A stretch of 64,000 nt of DNA from Aquiflexum sp. TKW24L (lineage in GTDB: Bacteria; Bacteroidota; Bacteroidia; Cytophagales; Cyclobacteriaceae): assembly GCF_023502205.1 (NCBI RefSeq), contig NZ_JAMFLG010000008.1:62001-126000 (forward strand), written 5' to 3'. The notes under the pieces are model-generated. The model was not told where the DNA came from. It searched no databases and was given only the letters and a program-made list of their open reading frames with translations. The translations under genes and the position numbers were made by a program. Of this stretch, positions 18,178 through 26,452 are shown one piece after another; position 1 is the first letter of the stretch; each line of letters begins with the position of its first letter.

Positions 18178-18232
18178 AAACATAGAGCAATAGTTGTGTG
18201 AAACAAAAATAGTACTCCATTAAAGAACGAAC

Positions 18233-19369
18233 ATGATATTCCTTAGTCATTCCTCAATTGACAAGCCCTTAATAGATGAAATAGCATTTGAATTAATCAA
18301 TGAAGGATTAGACATTTGGCTTGACAAATGGGAGATTGAAAACGGTGATCTTTTGGACGATAAAATTAATCAAGGAATCAAGGATAGTTGTTTCGTCATA
18401 GTATTTCTGTCTCCGGATTCAATGAAATCTTCTTGGGTACAAAAGGAAATACAAGAAACTATTTCTAAGGAGAGTACTGAAAAGAAAAAATATCTTTTAT
18501 TAGTGAAATTGAAAGATTGTGATCTTGACCAGAAAATAAGTAATCGCCTATATACAGATTTTTCAATTTCATTTACAGAAGGGTTAAGTAACTTAATTCG
18601 ACTTTTAAAGTCAAAGGCTAAAAATATTAGGAAATTGACCAATCCCTTAATCCCAATTAAGATTAACAATCTTTTATATGTCGACACAGAATCATTATAT
18701 AGGCTACTTTCAAGAATTGGAGACATTATTAAACTAAATGGTATTCAAAAAGACCAAATCTTAATTGTACAAAATAAAGAATATTATGATTTTAAAAGCA
18801 TGGCGTATCAAGAATTTGATAAATTCAAAATATCCGGAAACAACAAGGATAGTATTTCTTATTTTAGAGAAGTATTAAGATCTATTGAAGACCTTGAAGA
18901 AACTTTAATTGACGGAATAGTTCAAATTCTTTCGCAAGGTCAACGGTATGACTATTATAATCTAGTTAAATCCGTTAAATGGTTTTACAAATCAATCTTC
19001 TTCACAATTGGTTCAAAGCTGGATCAACTTCTAAATAAAAGAGTAAAGGATTATACGGGTGTAGAATTAGTTCACTCTCCATTTGGTAGTAATATTAGTG
19101 CAGCGAAATTCTATGGTGTTAAATTTGTTAGATACTTTGACATTTGGAAAGATACAAACCCAAATGACTATATAAAATTTTGTGTTAGCGACGATTCATT
19201 TATATCACGTGACTATGAGAAATTCCCCTTTCAAAAGGGATTTATTGAGGTTTATGATCCTACCGAATGGTTCAAGTATTTAGTCCCGCAAATGGTAAGA
19301 GGTGGGCTACTAAACAGAAAGTTGCCAGTTTGGTGGGACTTTGAAAAAGCTAAGATAGGACCGAGCTAA
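18233..19369 (+). CDS. TIR-domain protein, first gene of an AT-rich two-gene insert
   Basis: 378 residues. Residues 1-125 form a TIR domain: IFLSHSSIDKPLI at the start, the IWLDKWEIENGDLL strand-loop, IVFLSPDSMKSSWVQKEIQ with Glu72 at the position of the catalytic Glu of NAD-cleaving TIR enzymes. The C-terminal 250 residues match no family I know; they include a Tyr/Phe-rich segment (KWFYKSIFFTIGSKL) and GVKFVRYFDIWKDTNPNDY. No signal peptide or membrane segment. Codon use is far more AT-rich than in neighbours, a sign of transfer. By family knowledge, bacterial TIR proteins often hydrolyse NAD+ or make signalling nucleotides in anti-phage defence; that role here is inference. Confidence 0.85.
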   Translation: MIFLSHSSIDKPLIDEIAFELINEGLDIWLDKWEIENGDLLDDKINQGIKDSCFVIVFLSPDSMKSSWVQKEIQETISKESTEKKKYLLLVKLKDCDLDQKISNRLYTDFSISFTEGLSNLIRLLKSKAKNIRKLTNPLIPIKINNLLYVDTESLYRLLSRIGDIIKLNGIQKDQILIVQNKEYYDFKSMAYQEFDKFKISGNNKDSISYFREVLRSIEDLEETLIDGIVQILSQGQRYDYYNLVKSVKWFYKSIFFTIGSKLDQLLNKRVKDYTGVELVHSPFGSNISAAKFYGVKFVRYFDIWKDTNPNDYIKFCVSDDSFISRDYEKFPFQKGFIEVYDPTEWFKYLVPQMVRGGLLNRKLPVWWDFEKAKIGPS

Positions 19370-19490
19370 GAAAACATTTCCTAACAGATTTTTTGCTTCA
19401 TGGAGTATTAAAAACTTTCCAAACGACAAGTTCTTATCAATCAAATGAGAACGAAAAATCGAATTAAAATTTAATATAATTTTTCATTTA

Positions 19491-21110
19491 ATGATATTAT
19501 ACATATCTACTATATTTGGATCTGAATTTCAGAAAATGTTCGGAGGAAAAATTGAACCTTGGACAGGACATAAAATTGATTATTTCATCCTCGGGTTAAG
19601 AATAGGAGAACAACAGTTTAATGACTATTGCGAGAAGGGAATCTATCATGAAGGAATTAAATGGGAAAAAACAATTCGTTCATTAAGAATACAATTATCG
19701 CAAAAAGCTCTAAAAAATCTGATAATTCAAAAACCAGAATTAAGCAATGAACTTTTGTTGAATTTTATTAGTAACGAAGAAAAATGCAGTTTAAAACGTA
19801 TTGAATTTCTAAAACTTTATATAGAATTTATTGATTTAGAGAGAATTTTTAAATCTGATGAAATAACAATTGATTTAATATTTCTTAAAGAATTAAAGAA
19901 ACAATTAAAAATTTACAATAGGGAAGCAGACCTATCATATCTAAAAATTATAGGTCAAAATAAAAATGTAATCTGGTCAGTTGAATTTCTAAAAGAATCT
20001 AGGGAATTTTTAAGTTGGGATGTTTTAAGTTCTAGCAAATATTTAAATTTTTCGAAGGGTCTTATAGAAGAATTTAAAAATTATTGGAGCTGGGATCTTT
20101 TAAGCGAGAACGAGAATATTCAATTTAATGAGGAATTTCTAGATAAATTTAAAGGTTATTGGAATTGGAATAAATTAAGCTCCAATAAATCAGTACCACT
20201 TACAATAGAATTATTAAAGAAATTTAAAAAATATTGGGATTGGTCAGGTTTATCTGGAAATGGTTTAATTTTTTGGTCGAAAGAATATTTTTTCGAGTTT
20301 AAAGATTCCATAGATTTTTTCCGAATGGCTGGAAATAAGAATGTTGACTGGACTCATGTGTTCAATAATTATAAATACTCTATAGATCCCATAAAAGAAA
20401 AAGATTTTTGTTTACAACTCGTATTTAATAATCCTGCATTTAATCCTAAAGCACAAGATCTAATCTATTTTAAAGAAAATTTATATTTCCGTGGGAACCA
20501 CCCTGATCCTAGAGGATATGTTAATTTAAAATCTACAAAACTTTTGAAATATTCTGAAAAGCTAAATAATAGTTACAGGATACATAACAATGATTTACTT
20601 TACGAAGAATTTTCCAACGCTATTAATTTTAGAATATCCCCGTGCTTATCATCCAATATAGGCTTAAAATGGACAGACGATCTGTTATCACGATTTTTTT
20701 CAAAACTCGATTTTTGGTTAATAGCCTTAAGGGGAAATTTGGATTTGGAATTAATTGAAAAATTCTCATCTTTTTTTGAAGAAATAAGATTTACACATGT
20801 TACATATGGACAAAAAAAATCAGATTTTGGAACACCATCCTATTACCATTTTCATTCAGGATGGCAAAACTTATCCTGCAATCCAAATTTTACACAAAAT
20901 GAAGAATTCTTAGTTTGGGCCTCTAAGCGCACCACAAGGATTATACCTTCAATAGAGTATTTTTATGGAGACAACTTTGATATCGAAAGGACTATAACAA
21001 ACATAAATATTGAAGGAGGTTTTCAGTGGGTTACATTAAATGAAGTATTTACAAAACGGATTAATAATTTTGAATTTAATATTGACTATACTTCTTTGCA
21101 TACAAAGTAA
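19491..21110 (+). CDS. Protein with 25-residue Trp-rich repeats, partner of the TIR gene
   Basis: 539 residues, function not recognised. Residues 175-274 are four consecutive 25-residue repeats, each following the pattern W-[DN]-x-L-S-x-N...-F-x-x-x-W or YW: for example SWDLLSENENIQFNEEF, NWNKLSSNKSVPLTIEL and DWSGLSGNGLIFWSKEY. A degenerate copy precedes them (residues 150-174), and NLSCNPNFTQNEEFLVW near residue 465 echoes the motif. No signal peptide, membrane segment or catalytic motif is visible. It follows the TIR gene by 121 bp, same strand, same AT-rich codon use, so it probably arrived with it. It could be the sensor or a regulator of the TIR protein (inference). Confidence 0.75.
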   Translation: MILYISTIFGSEFQKMFGGKIEPWTGHKIDYFILGLRIGEQQFNDYCEKGIYHEGIKWEKTIRSLRIQLSQKALKNLIIQKPELSNELLLNFISNEEKCSLKRIEFLKLYIEFIDLERIFKSDEITIDLIFLKELKKQLKIYNREADLSYLKIIGQNKNVIWSVEFLKESREFLSWDVLSSSKYLNFSKGLIEEFKNYWSWDLLSENENIQFNEEFLDKFKGYWNWNKLSSNKSVPLTIELLKKFKKYWDWSGLSGNGLIFWSKEYFFEFKDSIDFFRMAGNKNVDWTHVFNNYKYSIDPIKEKDFCLQLVFNNPAFNPKAQDLIYFKENLYFRGNHPDPRGYVNLKSTKLLKYSEKLNNSYRIHNNDLLYEEFSNAINFRISPCLSSNIGLKWTDDLLSRFFSKLDFWLIALRGNLDLELIEKFSSFFEEIRFTHVTYGQKKSDFGTPSYYHFHSGWQNLSCNPNFTQNEEFLVWASKRTTRIIPSIEYFYGDNFDIERTITNINIEGGFQWVTLNEVFTKRINNFEFNIDYTSLHTK

Positions 21111-21502
21111 GCTCACCACTTTAAAGAAAGGCCTCATCAAAATATTATGCTTAACAATAATTCAAGGATTATTCTGTGTAGATCTACACAATCATTACGA
21201 ACCGATCTAGCAGACCTACAAAAGTTTTATAATATCCTACAATAACATCTCATTTTTCTGGCTTTCATTTAGAACCAATTTTTCCCCTAACCAAATAGCG
21301 AATTTTTCTGCGCAAGTCTGCGCAATCTGCGGGAGCTACGATTTGATACCATCCAAATAAATCATTCCTTTAAACAGTCCTTTTTTGTAAACAAACAGCC
21401 ATTTACCGTAAGTCAAAATCACTTAACAAAATTTCACAAGTATTTGAAAAACAATAGGATAGGTTTTGGTCTTTGTAATGTCAAACCAAAACTTTTATTA
21501 CC
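21111..21502. other. Intergenic region with degenerate dispersed repeats
   Basis: Contains a 14-bp palindrome GTGTAGATCTACAC at 21176-21189 and, at about 21310-21335, the phrase TCTGCGCAAGTCTGCGCAAT, an imperfect direct repeat of a kind seen between genes in this phylum. No gene. The 3' part should carry the fasciclin promoter, but no clean TAnnTTTG box was found. Confidence 0.5.
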
Positions 21503-22003
21503 ATGAAAAAATTATTTGCAGTTGCGATGTTGTTCTGTTTTATCCTAACATCATCATTCACATTGAACAAGAATGCCACTTTAAACCCGGAAGCAGATAT
21601 CGTTGATCTTGCGATTCAGACCGAATTCCTATCCACCTTGGTAGCCGCTGTCAAAGCCGGTGACTTGGTCGGTGTATTGAAGGGTGATGGCCCTTTTACC
21701 GTTTTCGCTCCTACCAATGATGCCTTCGCCAAACTTCCTGCAGGAACAGTGGAGAATCTTTTGAAGCCTGAGAACAAAGCCCAATTGGTAGCCGTCTTGA
21801 CTTACCACGTAGTACCGGGAAAAGTTTATTCCAAAGACCTCAAAAACGGAATGAAAGCTAAAACTGCCCAAGGATCTGAAGTAACCATCACCTTGAAAGA
21901 CGGTAAAGCTATGGTAGATAATGCTACTGTAACTGCAGCTGACATCGAAGCTTCCAATGGTGTGGTTCACGTGATTGATACAGTGATCCTTCCAAAGATG
22001 TAA
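21503..22003 (+). CDS. Secreted single-domain fasciclin (FAS1) protein
   Basis: 166 residues. Signal peptide [19 protein letters not shown]. One complete FAS1 domain (about residues 30-165): [18 protein letters not shown], then the H1-like motif [30 protein letters not shown] and H2-like [17 protein letters not shown]1 domains are cell-surface or matrix adhesion modules. A terminator follows. It is a paralogue in type of the two-domain lipoprotein at 50603-51550. Confidence 0.93.
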   Translation: MKKLFAVAMLFCFILTSSFTLNKNATLNPEADIVDLAIQTEFLSTLVAAVKAGDLVGVLKGDGPFTVFAPTNDAFAKLPAGTVENLLKPENKAQLVAVLTYHVVPGKVYSKDLKNGMKAKTAQGSEVTITLKDGKAMVDNATVTAADIEASNGVVHVIDTVILPKM

Positions 22004-22086
22004 TTGTCCACAGTCGACTGACGAGAGGCACTTAAATTGAAATTAATTCTTCAATTCCAAAGTGGGACATATTAAAAATCAATAAG

Positions 22087-22121
22087 AAAAAGGCCTGATT
22101 CAAATCGAATCAGGCCTTTTT
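22087..22121 (+). terminator. Rho-independent terminator of the fasciclin gene
   Basis: A perfect 15-bp stem (arms 22087-22101 and 22107-22121, AAAAAGGCCTGATTC) with a 5-base loop and flanking A- and T-runs. It can work in both directions and may also serve the minus-strand YcxB-like gene. Confidence 0.9.
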
Positions 22122-22225
22122 GTTTTACTATTAATTTACCATTTTTCTTGATTCAAACCATATAATTCTAGAATATGAGTGCAGATGAAGAGGCTATATA
22201 CAGTCAACTATGGTCTGTGGTCTTT

Positions 22226-22741
22226 TTACTTTTTCACCTCTGCCGTTGCTATTTTCCCTGCGGCCTGTTCAGGAAGATATCCTTTTCTCCTCAGAATGGC
22301 TTCCAAAAATTTCCTTTCATTTTCTGTGTTGAAGATTTTGAAAGGGAGATATATAAATTGGGCTTTGGACATAGTCAGGATGTAGGCCTCTTTATTTAGT
22401 TCCACTTTTTTGATCATGTCCCACTTGATAGGCATTCCCTGTTGGACGTTGAGCTTCATCAATATCTGCCTGCTGTCAATCTCATAAGACATCTTTTCAA
22501 AAATCACTTTGTTCTGTTCCATCTGGGTGACACCTGCAAACTGAATTACCCAAAAAAGCCAATATAAGGCATAAGCCAAGATGGCCATGCTGATCCACCA
22601 CCATGAAGCTATCCAAAAATAACCGCATCCGATGGCAATGGCGATCAATACCACCCACCATTGTTCTTTGAGGATATTGGTCAACCCTAGCTTAATGTAG
22701 GTACCTGTTGTTAATTGATATTTTTTTGTTTTGACTATCAT
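22226..22741 (-). CDS. YcxB-like membrane protein
   Basis: 171 residues. Two membrane segments near residues 28-70 (WWVVLIAIAIGCGYFWIA and WISMAILAYALYWLFWV) flank a short turn. The C-terminal part (MSYEIDSRQILMKLNVQ, then PIKWDMIKKVELNKEAYILTMSKAQFIYLPFKIF) matches the YcxB-like soluble domain pattern: a beta-rich module with a PF-x-F/I end. Function of the family is unknown. The gene is isolated. Confidence 0.7.
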   Translation of the reverse strand: MIVKTKKYQLTTGTYIKLGLTNILKEQWWVVLIAIAIGCGYFWIASWWWISMAILAYALYWLFWVIQFAGVTQMEQNKVIFEKMSYEIDSRQILMKLNVQQGMPIKWDMIKKVELNKEAYILTMSKAQFIYLPFKIFNTENERKFLEAILRRKGYLPEQAAGKIATAEVKK

Positions 22742-22909
22742 TACTTGATTTTTTTCGTGCGCAAATATCTAATGATATCCCTTATTTCACAAGCTAAACA
22801 GGAAACCAATTAATTTTTTTAAAAATTCTTAAATCAATCTTGTCTTTGGCGAGTTAAATGATTGACTTCTACAAGGTTTTGTAGTAAATTGATTCAAATT
22901 TCTTTGAAT

Positions 22910-23140
22910 ATGAGTAGCTTAATTGTTGATTTGGTTCTTTGCGGAGTCGCCTACGTGGTGCTGATTTATTTTGTGGCTACCATGACCAAATCCAATCTTG
23001 GGCGAAATACAGGCAGCAACGATGATGGAGATGGGGGCGTAGAGGACTTTACCCCACCAAAAATCGATTTGCCGCCGGGGGTGATTTGGCCCACAGATTC
23101 TCCTACAAAGAAAGCTCCGAGAGAACCCATGGAGGTTTGA
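22910..23140 (+). CDS. Small single-pass membrane protein, unknown function
   Basis: 76 residues from ATG 22910; a TTG start at 22862 would add 16 residues before the membrane segment. One hydrophobic helix at the N-terminus (VDLVLCGVAYVVLIYFVATM) is followed by an acidic, Gly-rich linker and a Pro-rich tail (TPPKIDLPPGVIWPTDSP). It ends 2 bp before the stop of the convergent fur-like gene. I recognise no family; the composition argues for a real gene, not a shadow of the opposite strand. Confidence 0.6.
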   Translation: MSSLIVDLVLCGVAYVVLIYFVATMTKSNLGRNTGSNDDGDGGVEDFTPPKIDLPPGVIWPTDSPTKKAPREPMEV

Positions 23141-23141
23141 C

Positions 23142-23561
23142 TCAATTGCACTTATCGCAAACTCCCTGAATCAGTAAGCTTACCTCTTTTTTGGTATATC
23201 CTTCGGGCAAGGAGATTTTTGGCAAGCCCACTTCTTCCATACAAATAGTTCTGCCGCACTTTTCGCATTTGAAATGAACATGCTCGTGGTCATGACGGTG
23301 CTCTCCCGCATGGGAATGTGAACACAAGGCGTACTTGGTAGCTCCACTGTCATCAAGGACTTTATGGACGAGGTCATTGTCCAAAAAGGTCTTCAGTGTC
23401 CTGTAAATCGTCACCCGGTCAAAATCTTTTTGCAAAACCTCTTCAAGATCAGAATGGGAAAGCGCCACCTGTCTTTCCAAAAAAGTCTTTAACACTTCCT
23501 TTCTACAATTGGTAATCCGCAAACTGTGTTCTTGAAGGAGTTGAAGAGGGCTATTGGGCAT
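23142..23561 (-). CDS. Fur-family transcriptional regulator
   Basis: 139 residues, normal length. The winged helix contains LRITNCRKEVLKTFL and DFDRVTIYRTLKTFLDNDLVHKV (recognition helix). The dimerisation/metal part has HRHDHEHVHFKCEKCGRTICME and ends GVCDKC: two CxxC pairs for structural zinc plus a His-rich sensing site. This arrangement suits Fur, Zur or PerR; which metal cannot be told from the sequence alone. Stand-alone gene. Confidence 0.93.
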   Translation of the reverse strand: MPNSPLQLLQEHSLRITNCRKEVLKTFLERQVALSHSDLEEVLQKDFDRVTIYRTLKTFLDNDLVHKVLDDSGATKYALCSHSHAGEHRHDHEHVHFKCEKCGRTICMEEVGLPKISLPEGYTKKEVSLLIQGVCDKCN

Positions 23562-23611
23562 TATTTTAAAATTGGTTTGGGTAAAAATAGGGACTTAAGG
23601 TTACAACACAA

Positions 23612-23644
23612 AAAAAGGCCAAACATGTTCAGCTTGGCCTTTTT
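23612..23644 (-). terminator. Rho-independent terminator of the metalloprotease gene
   Basis: An 11-bp stem (arms AAAAAGGCCAA and TTGGCCTTTTT) with an 11-base loop and T-runs in both directions. On the minus strand it lies downstream of the metalloprotease gene ending at 23800, after the inverted-repeat element. Confidence 0.82.
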
Positions 23645-23700
23645 GGTTTTACATTTCAAAATATTACCCGACTTTAGAACGAGTGATGAATTTACGAATC

Positions 23701-23777
23701 CGTCATGCTGAACGTAGCGAAGCATCTCACAAAAGATTGGAGATCCTTCATCTTCGTTCCTCAGATTCAGGATGACG
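23701..23777. repeat. Imperfect inverted-repeat element (CGTCAT ... ATGACG)
   Basis: A 77-bp element whose ends are inverted: CGTCATGCTGAA at the left and TTCAGGATGACG at the right (11 of 12 pair), with a second inner pair GAAGCATCTC/GAGATCCTTC (9 of 10). It sits between the terminator and the stop of the metalloprotease gene. Similar phrases are common dispersed intergenic repeats in bacterial genomes; origin unknown. Confidence 0.7.
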
Positions 23778-23799
23778 CCATTCCAATCCAGATTGCCAA

Positions 23800-26328
23800 T
23801 TACTTTGGATCCAAGATTTTATTGATTCTTTCCAAAGCATCCTCCAAATGGAGTTTGGATAATTTGTCTGAAGTTCTTGGAATGGCTGCAGTAATCTGTC
23901 TTTGCAAGGTTTTCAATTCACCTCTTGCCATCGGCCTGATATCCGATTGGGAAGCATTGATCTGCGGCCCTACAAATGCCCTGAACTGTGCAGGAAGTGT
24001 CGGTTCATTACCGGTTAGCAACAATTCCAACCTTTCGATATGTGCTCTTTGAAGACTTCTTCTGTGGACGTCTATGGTTTTGCCGGAAGGCAATTCATTC
24101 CAAATTCCACCCCTAAGGTCATCAAATAACTCCACCATGGTGTAGGCATTTTTACCGTTTAGGGCTTCGTTTTCGATCATTCTCCCAAGCCTACCCCATT
24201 CCAGGATTCCGTTCAAAGTAGTCACCTGAACCCCTCGGATTCTTTCCAAAGCACCAAAATCACCTGTTCTCTCAATGATTTTTTCATCCATCAACCACGC
24301 AGGCGTGGCAAACAATTCTTTGTTGATAAACTGAACGGCACGCTTCTGCTTGGTTTTGTCAGTATGGACATAGACAGCGTCACCTTGACCGGATGATTTG
24401 TAGAATTCATAGACTCCACCGACATTGGTTCGGATGTGACCCATGTACCTGTTGTACTGTCCGATGACCTGACCGTACATTTCGTTGAGGTCGCTGTAAT
24501 CTTTGAATGGTTTGTCTGCTTCAGCAGTCCATTTCATCAGATTTGGAAGGATCACTTTCAGGTTTTTGATACCATAATCCGAAGCTTTCATCGCGTCATC
24601 ACCCAAGTCTTCACTTTGGCTGCTTGGATCATAGCTGTTGCCCTGACGACCAAATCTGTAAACAGGATCTCCCTGCTTGGCAAGAATCCATTTGTCCAAA
24701 GTAGGTTGCTCTTCTTCGGGAGTTTTGGCGTCCAATATCGGTCTGTAACCCCATGCGATAGAGTACTTGTCATAAGGCCCTACATCCGGCATCAAGCTGA
24801 CATTGTCATCTCCCGGCTGTGCGATGTAGTTGAATCTCGCATAATCCATGATGGAAGGGGCTGTTCCAAATTCTTTGGTGAAAGTAGCTGAGCGCAAAGA
24901 ATCCACCGGATAGGCGTGTGAGGAGGCAAAGTTATGCGGAAGACCCAAAGTATGTCCCACTTCATGAGAAGATACAAATCGGATCAACCTGCCCATGACT
25001 TCTTCCCTAAAGTTGACACCCCGGGCTTCAGGATTGACTGCTGCAGTTTGGATAAAGAACCAGTTTCTGAGCAGGTTCATCACATTGTGGTACCAACCGA
25101 TATCTGATTCGATGATCTCTCCAGATCGTGGATCGGACACGTGAGGGCCGTACGCATTTTGGATATCCGAGGCAAAATACCTGATGACAGAATACCTCGC
25201 ATCCTCAGGACTCCAATCAGGATCTTCTTCTTTGGTAGGTGCGTCTTTGGCAAGGATAGCATTTTTGAATCCCGCTTCCTCAAAAGCTTTTTGCCAATCT
25301 TCGATTCCCTGCTTCAGGTAAGGTCTCCATCTCTCAGGCGTGGCGGGATCGATGTAAAACACAATCGGTTTCTTTGGCTCTACCAATTCACCTCTTTTGA
25401 ATTTCTCATAATCTTCTTCCTTTACTTCCAATCTCCACCTGTCAAGGAAAGTCCTTGTTGCTGCTTTTTGTTGGTCGAGGCCGTAATCCACCACGGAGCG
25501 GCTAAACCATCCCACACGTCTGTCGGATAATCGTTGCATCATGGGGTCTTTTGGTAACAGTACCATGGAGGAGTTCATCTCTACAGTAATCAAACCTGTG
25601 CTCGCATTGGATGGCGGTTCAGTAGCTGCATAAGTCATGACATACCGTGCTTCGATGTTGATCGGGTAAGGGCTTACACGCTCAATATAGGAGCGCTCGT
25701 TGTCCAGTCTTGTTACTTTATATTGCGTCCTTCTGTTTCTTGGTAATCCTATTGCTTGGACATCTTTGGTAAACAAATCTGTTACTTCTATGACAACACC
25801 ATTTTTGTCTGTTGCTTTTGCTTTGACATCAAATTTTTGGAGAATCGGTTCCAAGTTGGAGCTTTTTACGGCAGTGAATATCGGCAAGGAGTCAGCAGCA
25901 GTGTTGCTGTAGGAAACCACTTTTAGGAGTAGGTTGTCTCCATTTTGATCCCATCTGACGAGCAAAGTGTTTGTCCTTTCACCCCCATAGCCGATTCCGT
26001 CTGCGGTTTTGGCAATAGTCGTGACGATGAGCATTTCTCTCCCGATGAGGGTGTCGGGGATTTCATAAAAATATTTGCCCTCCAACTCATGGACTTTGAA
26101 AAGTCCGTCTTTTGACTTTGCCTTGTCGGTGATGACTTCGGCGTAGGGTTTTGGCCCTGTCTTTGGTGGTGTCGGTCTTGCAGGAGCAGGTGCCGCTGTC
26201 GCAGGGGCGTTTTTGGAATCTTTTTTCTTTTTCTTTTGGGCAAATGCTTCATCACCGACGAAGACCATTCCGATCAAAAAAAGAAACGTCAATCCCTTTC
26301 GTAAATACATTTGGGTAAACTTCTTCAT
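23800..26328 (-). CDS. Large secreted zinc-dependent metalloprotease (DUF5117/DUF4953-type)
   Basis: 842 residues with a signal peptide (LTFLFLIGMVFVGDEAFAQ), then a Lys/Ala/Pro-rich linker. The middle holds an N-terminal beta region (GLFKVHELEGKYFYEIPD, RNRRTQYKVTRLDNERSYIE) characteristic of DUF5117/5118 proteins. The metzincin-like active site SHEVGHTLGLPHNFASS lies near residue 455, with the three zinc His and the catalytic Glu. A Met-turn candidate SIMDYARF follows. The C-terminal region is helical (DUF4953-like). Likely a periplasmic or surface protease; substrate unknown. Ends with an inverted-repeat element and a terminator. Confidence 0.9.
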   Translation of the reverse strand: MKKFTQMYLRKGLTFLFLIGMVFVGDEAFAQKKKKKDSKNAPATAAPAPARPTPPKTGPKPYAEVITDKAKSKDGLFKVHELEGKYFYEIPDTLIGREMLIVTTIAKTADGIGYGGERTNTLLVRWDQNGDNLLLKVVSYSNTAADSLPIFTAVKSSNLEPILQKFDVKAKATDKNGVVIEVTDLFTKDVQAIGLPRNRRTQYKVTRLDNERSYIERVSPYPINIEARYVMTYAATEPPSNASTGLITVEMNSSMVLLPKDPMMQRLSDRRVGWFSRSVVDYGLDQQKAATRTFLDRWRLEVKEEDYEKFKRGELVEPKKPIVFYIDPATPERWRPYLKQGIEDWQKAFEEAGFKNAILAKDAPTKEEDPDWSPEDARYSVIRYFASDIQNAYGPHVSDPRSGEIIESDIGWYHNVMNLLRNWFFIQTAAVNPEARGVNFREEVMGRLIRFVSSHEVGHTLGLPHNFASSHAYPVDSLRSATFTKEFGTAPSIMDYARFNYIAQPGDDNVSLMPDVGPYDKYSIAWGYRPILDAKTPEEEQPTLDKWILAKQGDPVYRFGRQGNSYDPSSQSEDLGDDAMKASDYGIKNLKVILPNLMKWTAEADKPFKDYSDLNEMYGQVIGQYNRYMGHIRTNVGGVYEFYKSSGQGDAVYVHTDKTKQKRAVQFINKELFATPAWLMDEKIIERTGDFGALERIRGVQVTTLNGILEWGRLGRMIENEALNGKNAYTMVELFDDLRGGIWNELPSGKTIDVHRRSLQRAHIERLELLLTGNEPTLPAQFRAFVGPQINASQSDIRPMARGELKTLQRQITAAIPRTSDKLSKLHLEDALERINKILDPK

Positions 26329-26452
26329 GTTTAATATAGTTGACTTGATAATTAACTTTTGAATTTAACCCGTAATTCAGGGCATTTCTTAAATTCAAAG
26401 GCTGAAATTTGATAAACGGCAAATCATTCCATTTAAAAGGCGCGAGAGTTTT

